From Bacteroidota bacterium (GTDB taxonomy: Bacteria > Bacteroidota > Ignavibacteria > Kryptoniales > JAKASW01), in assembly GCA_021811615.1 (NCBI GenBank), contig JAJZNW010000126.1:1-61905 (forward strand): DNA of 61,905 nucleotides. Direction: 5' to 3'. This document shows, piece after piece, positions 53,040 to 61,624 of this stretch. The notes below the pieces were generated by a model. That model was not told the origin of the DNA. It did not search any database and saw only the letters and a program-made list of their open reading frames with translations. The translations under genes were made by a program, and so were the position numbers. Numbering within the stretch: position 1 is the stretch's first letter; every line of letters begins with the position of its first letter.

Positions 53040-54244
53040 AGTACAAATACGCGTTGATCTATGTTGCAGTCATGGTCGTTCTGGGCATCGGGAAGCCGTC
53101 ATTCGGTCAGGCACTAATACCGAAGTACTCGACCATCTCTCCGATCGGTTCCTTCTTCGGACACAAAACACCCGTAAGCATAGCCATCGTCAGATTCGAC
53201 GGCGACGCGCTTCTCGACATAAAACTCTTCAATCTCCTTAAACAGGACACGAGCGTCCTTAAGCGGTTCACGATTTTCCCTTATAACGTGCTTCAGGCCC
53301 AGATGAGTGTGATGCACCTGACTACACTGGATCCCAATGACACGCATACCTTGAACGAACTGAGAGATCAGCTCGGGATAAGCCTCGTCGTGACCGGGAA
53401 GGCGGTGAAGGACGGCTTCCAACTCGAGATCATATCCACTACGGGGAAAGTCGAATACAAAAACACATACCTCGACTCGCGCAAGTCTACGGCATTGAAA
53501 GATGCCGGGAAGCTTTTCAGCGCCAATATAAAGACCCGCTATCTCGACCTCGGGGATATTAAATGGGTGCTGGTCACCGGTGGAACCTTCGAAATGGGAA
53601 GCGAAGACGGGTACAGCGACGAGCGGCCCGTCCACACTGTCCAGGTGAAGTCTTTCTACATGAGCGCAGCGGAGGTGACGCTCGAGCAATACGATGCGTT
53701 CTGTGACGCGATCGGGAGACCGGAGGCGAACGATAGCGGCTGGGGACGAGGGGAGATGCCAGTGTCAAATATCGGATGGGAAGAAGCGACCGCTTACTGC
53801 CGATGGCTGTCTCAGCAGCTCGGGATGGATATCCACCTTCCCTCAGAAGCCCAGTATGAATTCGCTGCCCGGGGTGGTATACAGGGACACGGATACAGGT
53901 ACAGCGGCAGCAATTATCTGGACGACGTGGGATGGTTCGTCGGGAATTCCCAGGGACGCCCGCATCGTGTCGGAAGCAGGATGCCGAACGAGCTCGGCAT
54001 ATACGATCTCAGTGGGAATGTATGGGAATGGTGCTCGGATTGGTATCATCCGTCGTATGTCGGCGCGCCCGCAAGCGACTCTTCCTGGAACGATCAGGAC
54101 ATGAACACACCCTATCATGTTGTCAGAGGCGGATCGTGGAACAGCAGTTCGTACAACTGCCGTGTCTCCGTTCGAAACGACGGGACATCGACCGGCTGGG
54201 TGAACTCTGCCGGGTTCAGACTGGTAAGAGACTTCAATCCTTAG
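53036..54244 (+). CDS. Secreted SUMF1/formylglycine-generating-enzyme-like protein
   Basis: 402 residues from a GTG overlapping the upstream stop. Signal peptide about residues 1-24. An N-terminal domain (about 40-170; VSIAIVRFDGDALLDIKLF) is of unknown type. The C-terminal domain is FGE-sulfatase: MVLVTGGTFEMGSEDGYSDERPVHTV-like opening, DLSGNVWEWCSDWYHP and VVRGGSWNSSSYNCRVSVRND. Only one of the two catalytic Cys positions of true FGE is visible, so a structural or binding role is more likely. Fixed coupling with the pseudokinase suggests a joint sensor or wall function. Confidence 0.87.
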   Translation: MKYKYALIYVAVMVVLGIGKPSFGQALIPKYSTISPIGSFFGHKTPVSIAIVRFDGDALLDIKLFNLLKQDTSVLKRFTIFPYNVLQAQMSVMHLTTLDPNDTHTLNELRDQLGISLVVTGKAVKDGFQLEIISTTGKVEYKNTYLDSRKSTALKDAGKLFSANIKTRYLDLGDIKWVLVTGGTFEMGSEDGYSDERPVHTVQVKSFYMSAAEVTLEQYDAFCDAIGRPEANDSGWGRGEMPVSNIGWEEATAYCRWLSQQLGMDIHLPSEAQYEFAARGGIQGHGYRYSGSNYLDDVGWFVGNSQGRPHRVGSRMPNELGIYDLSGNVWEWCSDWYHPSYVGAPASDSSWNDQDMNTPYHVVRGGSWNSSSYNCRVSVRNDGTSTGWVNSAGFRLVRDFNP

Positions 54245-54343
54245 ATGCTCCGGCCGATAAGGCAGGACGATGGACCGAATCTTGTTGATCAGAAAACCAT
54301 TCGATACGGATCTTCGGGACTAATGGCATCGGCTGCTCCCCTT

Positions 54344-54414
54344 GCCAGGAGACCAGCAATTACACAGAGAGCCACGGAGAGAAGGACTAGTTCTCTGTGG
54401 AACTCTGCGTTTCC
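54344..54414. repeat. Shortened copy of the 28.5-kb hairpin repeat
   Basis: CAATTACACAGAG...CACGGAGAG...TTCTCTGTGGAACTCTGCGTTTCC matches the unit at 28601-28698 with an internal deletion of about 25 bp. Confidence 0.75.
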
Positions 54415-54443
54415 ACTATGGAATGTTCAAAGCCTGCCAGGAG

Positions 54444-56276
54444 CTACTCCACAGTTACGCTCTTCGCAAGGTTCCGGGGCTGATCCACGTTGCACCCGCG
54501 CTTGACCGCGATGTAATACGAAAGGAGTTGAAGCGGGATTACGGAAAGTATCGGGCTCAATATGTCGAGCGTCTTCGGGATTTGGATTATATGCCTTGCC
54601 AGTTCTTTAAGCCTGCTGTCCGCCTCGTTCGCAATGACGATCACGTTCCCCTTTCGTGCGCGGACTTCCTGTATGTTGCTCAGGATCTTATCGTAGGTAG
54701 AGTCGCCAAGTGCGATGAACACTGCGGGCATATTGTTGTCTATCAGAGCGATCGGTCCATGCTTCATCTCGGCGGCGGGGTATCCTTCGGCATGGATGTA
54801 AGAAATCTCCTTCAGCTTCAGTGCGCCTTCGAGCGCGACAGGGAAGTTTACGCCTCGTCCGAGGTAAAGGAAGTTCCGTGAATCCTTGAACTCCTCAGCA
54901 ATCGACTCTATAACTTCCGTGTTATCGAGTATTTCCTGTATCTTGCCAGGGAGCCTCTGCATCTCGGAAACGATCTCGCGCCCCTGCTCCACACTTATCG
55001 TCTTTCGCTTCCGGGAAACGAGGAGGCTGATAAGGTTGAGTACGGCAAGCTGCGAAGTGAAGGCCTTCGTCGACGCGACACCGATCTCGGGTCCTGCATG
55101 GATATATACGCCGGCATCCGTCTCCCTGGCAATGGTGCTGCCGACGACGTTGACTATACCGTAGACGGGCACCCCGGATTTTCTCGCCTCGCGAAGGGCG
55201 GCAAGCGTATCGAGCGTCTCACCGCTCTGGCTGATTGCCCATACGACGTCTCCTTCCATGAGGACGGGATTCCGGTACCTGAATTCGGATGCGTAATCGA
55301 CTTCGACAGGAATCCTGGCATATTGTTCGAGGATATATTTCCCGACCAGTGCGGCGTGCCAGGATGTGCCGCATGCAAGAATCACGAACCGCTTGGCGTT
55401 GGTTATCTTGTCATCCACATCGCGCAGTCCGCCCATGTTCGATATGCCGGACTCCACGATGAGTCTGCCGCGGAAAGCGTTCCTTATCGTCTCAGGCTGC
55501 TCATTTATCTCTTTGAGCATGAAATGGTCGAAGCCCCCCTTCTCGATCTGCTCCAGATCGAAAGTAAGGTGCTCCGCTTCCCGCGTGATAGTCTCGTCGT
55601 CGAGGTTCTTGAGAGTCACATCATCTCGCGAGATGACTGCGATTTCGTTGTCGTGGAGATAAATGACGTTCCGTGTATGTCTAATGAGAGCCGATGCGTC
55701 TGAAGCGATGAGGTTTTCAGACTCGCCGAGTCCTATAACGAGAGGGCTCCCCCGTCTTGCGGCGACAAGGATATCCGGCTCCGATGCAGCCATGACGACA
55801 AGCCCGAACGTTCCGTCCACATCCTTCAGAGCGAGTCGAACAGCCATCTCCAGGCTGTCAGTACGAGAGTAAAACTCTTCGATCAGGTGCACGAGCGCTT
55901 CCGTGTCGGTCTGGCTTTTGAAGGTGTGCCCAAGAGAGATCAGCTTTGTTTTGAGCGCAGAATGGTTTTCAATAATCCCGTTGTGAATGACGGCAATGTT
56001 TCCGGTACAATCCATGTGAGGATGCGCGTTAACCGTCGTCGGCTCGCCATGCGTCGCCCACCGGGTATGGCCGATGCCGATCCTGGCCTGCCCGACGCCG
56101 GACACCATCTCTTCGAGTTTCATTACCTTACCGGGCGTCTTCAGCACATCGATGTGGCTATTGGCAAGGAGCGCCACCCCCGCAGAATCGTACCCCCTGT
56201 ATTCAAGTCTTTTCAAACCTTCGACGAGGACTTCACGTGCATCCTTGTCGCCGATGTAACCCACAATCCCGCACAT
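54444..56276 (-). CDS. glmS: Glutamine-fructose-6-phosphate aminotransferase (isomerizing)
   Basis: Makes glucosamine-6-phosphate from fructose-6-phosphate and glutamine, the first step to UDP-GlcNAc, peptidoglycan and LPS. 610 residues, normal length. N-terminal class II glutaminase starts MCGIVGYIG with Cys2 as nucleophile; GHTRWATHGEP and NGIIENH bind glutamine; two SIS domains follow (CGTSWHAAL, AISQSGETLDTLAAL) and the C-terminus is PRNLAKSVTVE. It is 12 bp downstream of pgeF on the same strand. No glmS ribozyme is seen. Confidence 0.97.
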   Translation of the reverse strand: MCGIVGYIGDKDAREVLVEGLKRLEYRGYDSAGVALLANSHIDVLKTPGKVMKLEEMVSGVGQARIGIGHTRWATHGEPTTVNAHPHMDCTGNIAVIHNGIIENHSALKTKLISLGHTFKSQTDTEALVHLIEEFYSRTDSLEMAVRLALKDVDGTFGLVVMAASEPDILVAARRGSPLVIGLGESENLIASDASALIRHTRNVIYLHDNEIAVISRDDVTLKNLDDETITREAEHLTFDLEQIEKGGFDHFMLKEINEQPETIRNAFRGRLIVESGISNMGGLRDVDDKITNAKRFVILACGTSWHAALVGKYILEQYARIPVEVDYASEFRYRNPVLMEGDVVWAISQSGETLDTLAALREARKSGVPVYGIVNVVGSTIARETDAGVYIHAGPEIGVASTKAFTSQLAVLNLISLLVSRKRKTISVEQGREIVSEMQRLPGKIQEILDNTEVIESIAEEFKDSRNFLYLGRGVNFPVALEGALKLKEISYIHAEGYPAAEMKHGPIALIDNNMPAVFIALGDSTYDKILSNIQEVRARKGNVIVIANEADSRLKELARHIIQIPKTLDILSPILSVIPLQLLSYYIAVKRGCNVDQPRNLAKSVTVE

Positions 56277-56288
56277 TTCAAAATTCTC

Positions 56289-57014
56289 CTACTTGATTGC
56301 AATCGCCGCGAGCATCCTGCCGCTCGACTCGCCATCGCGTCTGAAAGAATGAAAATTCGGATTGCATATCGAACAGTACGAACTTAGTTCGATATTCCCT
56401 TTCGGAATTCCTCTTTCAATTAATTGCGATGCAATCGCCAACTTAAGGTCCAACTTAGATTTCCCGGCCCTGGATGTCGATCGGAGAAACCTCGGTGAAA
56501 AATATTCCGCGACGTCTTCTCCCACCTCGTAACAGCACACACCTGCGGATGGACCGATGAAGGCAACAACATCTTCTGGAGAAGAATTTAATTCATTGCA
56601 CATTAAGTCGATTGATTTTCCCGCAATATTTTTCACTGTTCCTTTCCATCCCGAATGAACCGCCGCAGCAACCTTCAGCTTGCGGTCGAAAAGAAGAACG
56701 GGAACGCAATCAGCGATTGAAATCAGGAGAAGTAAATTTCCGCTACGAGTTAACAAGCCGTCCGTATCGGGAAATGTAAGCGCGGATTCCGCGACCTCAA
56801 CTTTGTCTCCATGGACCTGGTTGCCGCGCGCCACCGTCGACTCATCGAAGCCAAGAGAGGCGAAGAACTCTTTCCTGTTCTCCGCCTCCGGACCGTCCAT
56901 CGACCCGTTTCTTTTCATGCTGAACATCGCCGGTTTGTCTTCGACTCTCATACTAACTGCATTGATTGCTCCCGCGCGTGAAAGGAGCTCGGATTGTACG
57001 TAATTGCTTTTCAA
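56289..57014 (-). CDS. pgeF: Peptidoglycan editing factor PgeF (YfiH/laccase-domain)
   Basis: 241 residues. Zn/Cu-site motifs are GNQVHGDKVEVAE, VHSGWKGTVKNIAGKSIDLM and GPSAGVCCYEVGEDV. Work on E. coli YfiH shows it removes wrongly built L-Ser-containing muropeptide precursors; the family is also described as polyphenol oxidase or adenosine deaminase-like. The TTG start overlaps the upstream stop (TTGA). Its place before glmS fits a cell-wall role. Confidence 0.9.
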   Translation of the reverse strand: MKSNYVQSELLSRAGAINAVSMRVEDKPAMFSMKRNGSMDGPEAENRKEFFASLGFDESTVARGNQVHGDKVEVAESALTFPDTDGLLTRSGNLLLLISIADCVPVLLFDRKLKVAAAVHSGWKGTVKNIAGKSIDLMCNELNSSPEDVVAFIGPSAGVCCYEVGEDVAEYFSPRFLRSTSRAGKSKLDLKLAIASQLIERGIPKGNIELSSYCSICNPNFHSFRRDGESSGRMLAAIAIK

Positions 57015-58363
57015 ATTTTGTTAAGTGCTTTCTGTAGGTCTCTGATTATGTCATCCATCTTCTCGAGCCCGATGGAGATTCTCATACCGCCCGGGTCAAT
57101 CCCCTTCTTCACCTGTTCGGACGCGGGGATTGCCGCGTGCGTCATGCTTCCCGGATGCTCGACAAGGGATCTTATGTTTCCTAGACTAACCGCGAGAGTC
57201 AGGGTGTATGCTTCCTTAGCCAGAATGTTTGTCAACTTTTCCGCGTTGCACCGGCTCTCTTCCGGCGATTTGCCTCGTACTACAAAATAAATCATGGAAC
57301 CGGGCGCAAAGTTCCCGTCGAAATCTCTCATCTGCTTTTGAGCCAGCATATGCTGAGGCGATTCTTCAAGGCCCGGGTAATTTACTTTTGCTATCTTCGG
57401 GTGGCCGGAGAGGAATCTCGCTATTTCCCCGGCAGTCTTCTGCTGTTGGCGAAGACGCAATGAGAGCGTCGGCAATCCGTAGACGAGCGCGTCCCAAGCG
57501 TTCTTGGTTCCGAGCACGGCGCCGAAGTCCTTTCTGTAAAGGAGCAGTCTGTCTTTGCTCCAGATCGGCCCTACTACAGCGCCTCCGACGTCGGTCCCGA
57601 AGCCACCGATATTTTTAGTGAGAGAATGCACGACGAAATCCGCTCCAAGCTCTATAGGCCTTTGGCAAAAAGGTGTGGCAAACGTGTTATCGACGACTAT
57701 GCTTATCCTGTTTCCCTTTCGCCTTCTGCCGTTCTCCTCTTTGACTATTTTTGAAATAGCCTCGATGTCAATTAAGTCGAGAGTGGGGTTCACAGGTGTT
57801 TCGAAGTAGACAACCCGTGTTGCTTCGGTGATCGCCTTCCGAAGATTCTCCGGATTGACGAGATCGAGGAACTTAACATCGATCTGGTATCGCGGGTACC
57901 ACAGCGTCAGCAGCTCGTATGTGCATCCGTACATCGTCCGGTGTGCGATGACCTGGTCGCCGGGCGCGGAGAGTATGCCGAGTGCGGCTGATACCGCACC
58001 CATGCCGCTGCTGAACGTTACGCACGCGTCGCCAGACTCGGCCATGGCAAGATTATCTTCCAACAAATCCTTGTTCGGCTCGCCGAGCCTGTCATAAATA
58101 TAGATCGGAGCCTGCTTTGAGACTTCTTTTCCCTCCACGGTGTGCGCGAATTCCACGAAGCCCTGCGCACCTCGCTGCGCGGACTCCAGCCTGAATGTGG
58201 CGCTTGTAGTCATCGGCGGGACGAGATGATGTGAATAGTCCCACTTCTCGGTGTACCCTTTCCCATAGATCAGGTGAGTCTCTGTGCTGTAATCATTGAC
58301 GGAGTGTCCCTCAGTTTTCCGGGACTTCGTTTCGACTTTCGGTTTTGCCTTAGTCTTTTTCAT
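57011..58363 (-). CDS. Cys/Met metabolism PLP enzyme (cystathionine gamma-synthase/methionine gamma-lyase family)
   Basis: 450 residues from the ATG at 58363 (AAGGAG upstream). An N-terminal extension of about 40 residues precedes the PLP fold: YDRLGEPNKDLLE, FSSGMGAVSAALG, HRTMYGCTY, FETPVNPTLD, VVDNTFATPF and the Schiff-base Lys in HSLTKNIGGFGTDVGG. The family covers gamma-synthases, sulfhydrylases and gamma-lyases; which reaction cannot be told. It is first in an operon with pgeF and glmS. Confidence 0.88.
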   Translation of the reverse strand: MKKTKAKPKVETKSRKTEGHSVNDYSTETHLIYGKGYTEKWDYSHHLVPPMTTSATFRLESAQRGAQGFVEFAHTVEGKEVSKQAPIYIYDRLGEPNKDLLEDNLAMAESGDACVTFSSGMGAVSAALGILSAPGDQVIAHRTMYGCTYELLTLWYPRYQIDVKFLDLVNPENLRKAITEATRVVYFETPVNPTLDLIDIEAISKIVKEENGRRRKGNRISIVVDNTFATPFCQRPIELGADFVVHSLTKNIGGFGTDVGGAVVGPIWSKDRLLLYRKDFGAVLGTKNAWDALVYGLPTLSLRLRQQQKTAGEIARFLSGHPKIAKVNYPGLEESPQHMLAQKQMRDFDGNFAPGSMIYFVVRGKSPEESRCNAEKLTNILAKEAYTLTLAVSLGNIRSLVEHPGSMTHAAIPASEQVKKGIDPGGMRISIGLEKMDDIIRDLQKALNKI

Positions 58364-58425
58364 ATAACTCCTTTCTGAAGTTTGCCATGCCATCCTTTTG
58401 AGACACGCACGACTTGTTTTTCGGA

Positions 58426-58454
58426 TTGATTTTACGTCTCCTGAAAATTATATT
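58426..58454 (+). promoter_or_regulatory. Promoter of tRNA-Lys
   Basis: TTGATT (58426-58431), 17 bp, TATATT (58449-58454); the predicted start point is a few bases before the tRNA at 58464. Confidence 0.5.
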
Positions 58455-58463
58455 GTAAACCCT

Positions 58464-58536
58464 GCATCACTAGCTCAATTGGTAGAGCAACTGACTCTTA
58501 ATCAGTGGGTTCGGGGTTCGAGTCCCCGGTGATGCA
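58464..58536 (+). tRNA. tRNA-Lys (anticodon CTT)
   Basis: A 73-nt cloverleaf folds with acceptor GCATCAC/GTGATGC, D-stem GCTC/GAGC, anticodon stem ACTGA/TCAGT with loop CTCTTAA (anticodon CTT), and T-arm CGGGG-TTCGAGT-CCCCG. The CCA end is not encoded. Confidence 0.96.
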
Positions 58537-59092
58537 CAATACCCCCTGTTTCATTTCGATTAGGAAGACTGACTTGGTACCAAGGTATCTGCATTGGTAC
58601 ATGGTTGTCTCTGCGTGTCGGAATATTATCGGAACGGGAAACTGTTCTCCTCCAGCTTCCCTCCACAGATAGGGCTGGCGAGTATGGGCAAGGTCGTTCT
58701 CGTACCCGCAGACAATAAAGTAATGAGAGTTCTCCAGCCGTTCCCTTATGCATCACCCTCAATATACTCGACAGCGATGACTGGTTTCAAGGCGAGAACA
58801 ACTTCCGGTTCAGATCGTCAATGATTTGCCACCACGCCTGACGCTTTTCTAAGAATCCCCCCGGAAATAGTTGCGGCCCCCTGAGCCCAAGGCAGGTGAA
58901 CATGATTATAGCAAATCGGATTTGCGGTTTTCCAGCCAAATTCATGGCTTTTCTGATACCAAGAGGTATGGTTTGGTACCAAAGTGTGTAGGTCATGTGG
59001 CATATTTGTGGCATGGAAGTATAAGCCAAGTTGAATCAGGATACTCGTCACTCAAAGCGACGCGAGAACTTCCGGCGCGCTAAGAAAATAGA
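58537..59092. other. Gene-free stretch downstream of tRNA-Lys
   Basis: Short overlapping frames on both strands, none with a domain. TTGGTACCAA-like words recur (about 58573-58603 and 58956-58985). At 58750 TGCATCACCCTCAAT resembles the tRNA 5' end, which could be a recombination scar or chance. No integrase seen. Confidence 0.4.
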
Positions 59093-59128
59093 AAACCCGC
59101 TCGGGCAATTTCCTGCCGAAGCGGGTTT
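59093..59128 (-). terminator. Rho-independent terminator of the pilus/secretion operon
   Basis: Stem AAACCCGCT/AGCGGGTTT with inner CGGCA/TGCCG-like pairing, followed on the minus strand by TTTTCTATTTTC. It lies 31 bp past the PilP-like stop. Confidence 0.8.
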
Positions 59129-59158
59129 ATCCTTAAACACTGTTTGGGATGACTTAAC

Positions 59159-59635
59159 TCATCTTGTCTCCACAGTCCAGCTGGAGTCTTTTCGATCGTA
59201 ACTGTAAATGACCCTCTTGTCGTTCACTTTGAGAATCCTGACGCCATCGAGTGTGTCGCCTTGTGACAGGAAATAGGTTTGTCCGCGAGGATCAGTTAGA
59301 ATTGCCGTCCTTTTTCCACCGCCAAGCATTACTCCCTCTAATGATACCGGCGGAGGCGCCCAGATATGCACGATGAGTGGAACGACCTTGGGATCTTTTC
59401 GAACATGCGGAACCGGATTGAAGAAGGCGAAGGGATTACGAACATCGTCTATAAAGACATAGGGCACTTGGGGTCTGCTGGTTTGCATCGCGCCGTGGAA
59501 AGGTGCTGCGGATGTCACCACTTGAGCCTGGTGCTTACTCTTCACCAACTGGTAGGCGACTTCACCCCAAATCACTAAGAGGAGCACTGCCAGGATTCTT
59601 GTTAAGAGTTTAGTGTTCTTTCTGACCGAAGCCAT
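59159..59635 (-). CDS. PilP/GspC-like type IV pilus or type II secretion protein
   Basis: 158 residues from the ATG at 59635, which lies in the 3' end of the PilO-like gene. One N-terminal membrane helix (LLTRILAVLLLVIWGEVAY), a Pro-rich linker, then a small beta domain with VSLEGVMLGGGKRTAILTDPRGQTYFLSQGDTLDGVRILKVN, the PilP/GspC homology-region pattern that contacts the secretin. Last gene before the terminator. Confidence 0.78.
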   Translation of the reverse strand: MASVRKNTKLLTRILAVLLLVIWGEVAYQLVKSKHQAQVVTSAAPFHGAMQTSRPQVPYVFIDDVRNPFAFFNPVPHVRKDPKVVPLIVHIWAPPPVSLEGVMLGGGKRTAILTDPRGQTYFLSQGDTLDGVRILKVNDKRVIYSYDRKDSSWTVETR

Positions 59636-60146
59636 GATACAATACGGCTGTTGCTTTAAGGGTCGCCTCGAGCACGGGTTCTCCAATCGGGTTTGAGATT
59701 ACCTGCAGTTTTTCTATGCGAAAGGGCATCGCCGAATTTTCAAGGCCGCTTATCATGGAACAAAGTCCTGGGAATGGCGCCTTGAGGGAGATTTCGAAGT
59801 CGAAGCGGCTTGAGTGCCCCATAATACGTTTGAGCCCCGGCGAAAACGATCTGATGAGAACGTGATTCCGGCGAGCATTGTCTGTGACGCATTGAATGAC
59901 ACCGATCTCGCTCTGATTGTATCTACCCCGCGAAGCAAGTATGTCGCGAGATAGAGTGTCGCGTTCAGTTATAAGATTTGCTCTTTCGGCTGGAAGAGCC
60001 TCCGGATCGATCAGCGATTCGGTTCTCTTCCTGAGACTGAAGTACATATGAATGGCGGCCGAATAGCCCGGCATGACATCATTGACGAGCAGATAGAGAA
60101 AGACGAACGCAAGGAGTCCGGTAAGGATGAGGTATGGGCGTTTCAT
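59610..60146 (-). CDS. PilO/GspM-like assembly protein
   Basis: 178 residues: short cytoplasmic start, one helix (LILTGLLAFVFLYLLVND), a coiled-coil (about 35-80) and a ferredoxin-like periplasmic domain. Overlaps the upstream gene as ATGA. It should form an inner-membrane platform with the PilM-PilN fusion. Confidence 0.78.
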   Translation of the reverse strand: MKRPYLILTGLLAFVFLYLLVNDVMPGYSAAIHMYFSLRKRTESLIDPEALPAERANLITERDTLSRDILASRGRYNQSEIGVIQCVTDNARRNHVLIRSFSPGLKRIMGHSSRFDFEISLKAPFPGLCSMISGLENSAMPFRIEKLQVISNPIGEPVLEATLKATAVLYHGFGQKEH

Positions 60147-61624
60147 GGAGCTATCTTCAGATCGACTTCGAATGTTACAAACGATTTTTGTTCAGCGGAG
60201 GCGAAGGAGGCGAGCTCGAGCTGTGTCGGAGCGCCTACCCGAATTACCCTGACCCCATAAAAGAACCGAGAAGCTTGCAGCCCTGAAAGGTAGTCCGCGG
60301 CACCTTCGTTTGTCCGGGAATAGCCCCGGATATCCACCCTCGTTCCCGTGGTGTCTGAATACGAGTAGATCAGCTTGTACAGCCATACGCCCTTTGGAGT
60401 CGAGGCTGCAATCTCGTGAAGAGCTCTGGCAACGGATGGCCGATCCCTCATGACATCCTCACCGCTAAGTTGTACCTTCAATGCATCGACCTGTCTCTTC
60501 AGCTGTCTTACCTCCGAATAAACGGGACCGATATCCTGAAGTTTGCCGTCAAGGCGAGCCGATTCATTTTTTACGTATGTTTGCAGACCGAACTGCAGTC
60601 CGAGCAGGACAAAGAAAATAGCACCCATCGTGATCGAAGCAACCCTGAAGAGCGATTTGTCGAGCTGTTCAAGAGAAGCATACTTCGCTTTCTCGGGAAG
60701 GAAGTCGATAAGCAGCTCGTGCCCTGTAATAGGAGAAACATAAAGGAATCCCTGAACCGCGAGACCGACCGCGAGAGAATATTCCGAAGGCAGGCCGAGC
60801 GGTTCCCAAACGGATGCCTGAGGAGGAACGGGTTCAGTTGCTGCAGGCCCTGAAACGAAAATGCTGTCCGCTTCTCCGGCATCTTTCGTCAGCGATGCAA
60901 TCACTTCGCCGAGCGAAGTGGTCCGGGTATTTCGCCTTAGGATATTGCTCTGCTCCCCGATGGGGTTCCGCCGCTGATAATCCGTGCATGTAATCCCGTC
61001 TTCTCCTGCGAAGACAAAGGAAAGATTTCCATTTTCGGGCAGGACTTTAGTAGAAAGAAAGCCTAATTCCGCGCTCCTGCTCCCGATAGTGAGGAGGAGT
61101 ACCTGAAGACCGGCGGAATGAAGAAGTTCGAGGATTCCATCCCTGTCGGAGGTACGAACGAACGCGACTTCGATCCGTATGGAATCGAGAGTCTGAGATA
61201 TGATCTGAAAATCGAAGGCAAGATCTTGTAAAGGGATTGGGACACGTATGAGCTTCTGGTAATTTTCCCGAATCCAATTCTCGATCTCCTCCTTTGATAT
61301 CGTATCTGCCGCCTCTACAGGCATATCCGCCGTTACTACCCTGCTGTTGGAAGACCTAACGGTCGAGACAGAGAATCGGGTCTTTATTCCATTCTTCTTA
61401 AGAGCTTCAAATAGAAGATTACCGCGCTTAGCGGCTGACGTGTTGTCGGGGAAATCAACCGTGATATGGCGAGACACGGCATATTTCGCCGCGAATTTAT
61501 TGAGAATGCCTCCGTGGGTCCTAACCTCTACAACCCGGACTCGATTCCTATAGAGATCGATTCCAATTATCGAATTTATTCCTGAGAGTCTGAGAAGATT
61601 GATCTGTTGGATGCGGAATTCCAT
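60143..61624 (-). CDS. PilM-PilN fusion (GspL-like) inner-membrane platform protein
   Basis: 493 residues. Residues about 15-300 resemble the actin-like PilM (IIGIDLYRNRVRVVEVR; AVGLAVQGF); then LLIDFLPEKAKYASLEQLDK, the PilN-type cytoplasmic motif; one helix (VASITMGAIFFVLLGLQFGL, about 335); a coiled-coil; and a periplasmic ferredoxin-like fold. Fusion of the two is the GspL layout of type II secretion systems, so this may be a T2SS rather than a pilus. Its ATG overlaps the secretin stop (TAATG). Confidence 0.82.
   Translation of the reverse strand: MEFRIQQINLLRLSGINSIIGIDLYRNRVRVVEVRTHGGILNKFAAKYAVSRHITVDFPDNTSAAKRGNLLFEALKKNGIKTRFSVSTVRSSNSRVVTADMPVEAADTISKEEIENWIRENYQKLIRVPIPLQDLAFDFQIISQTLDSIRIEVAFVRTSDRDGILELLHSAGLQVLLLTIGSRSAELGFLSTKVLPENGNLSFVFAGEDGITCTDYQRRNPIGEQSNILRRNTRTTSLGEVIASLTKDAGEADSIFVSGPAATEPVPPQASVWEPLGLPSEYSLAVGLAVQGFLYVSPITGHELLIDFLPEKAKYASLEQLDKSLFRVASITMGAIFFVLLGLQFGLQTYVKNESARLDGKLQDIGPVYSEVRQLKRQVDALKVQLSGEDVMRDRPSVARALHEIAASTPKGVWLYKLIYSYSDTTGTRVDIRGYSRTNEGAADYLSGLQASRFFYGVRVIRVGAPTQLELASFASAEQKSFVTFEVDLKIAP

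Noticed and set aside
56277..56288. glmS ribozyme or riboswitch
   Set aside because: Only 12 bp separate pgeF from glmS; there is no room for one.
58750..58764. Possible tRNA-Lys 5' fragment as an attachment-site scar
   Set aside because: Only about 14 matching bases with a gap; chance cannot be excluded and there is no integrase.
58787..59051. Two overlapping minus-strand frames after tRNA-Lys, considered as an integrase remnant
   Set aside because: No integrase motif (R..HxxR..Y) could be seen and the frames overlap each other.
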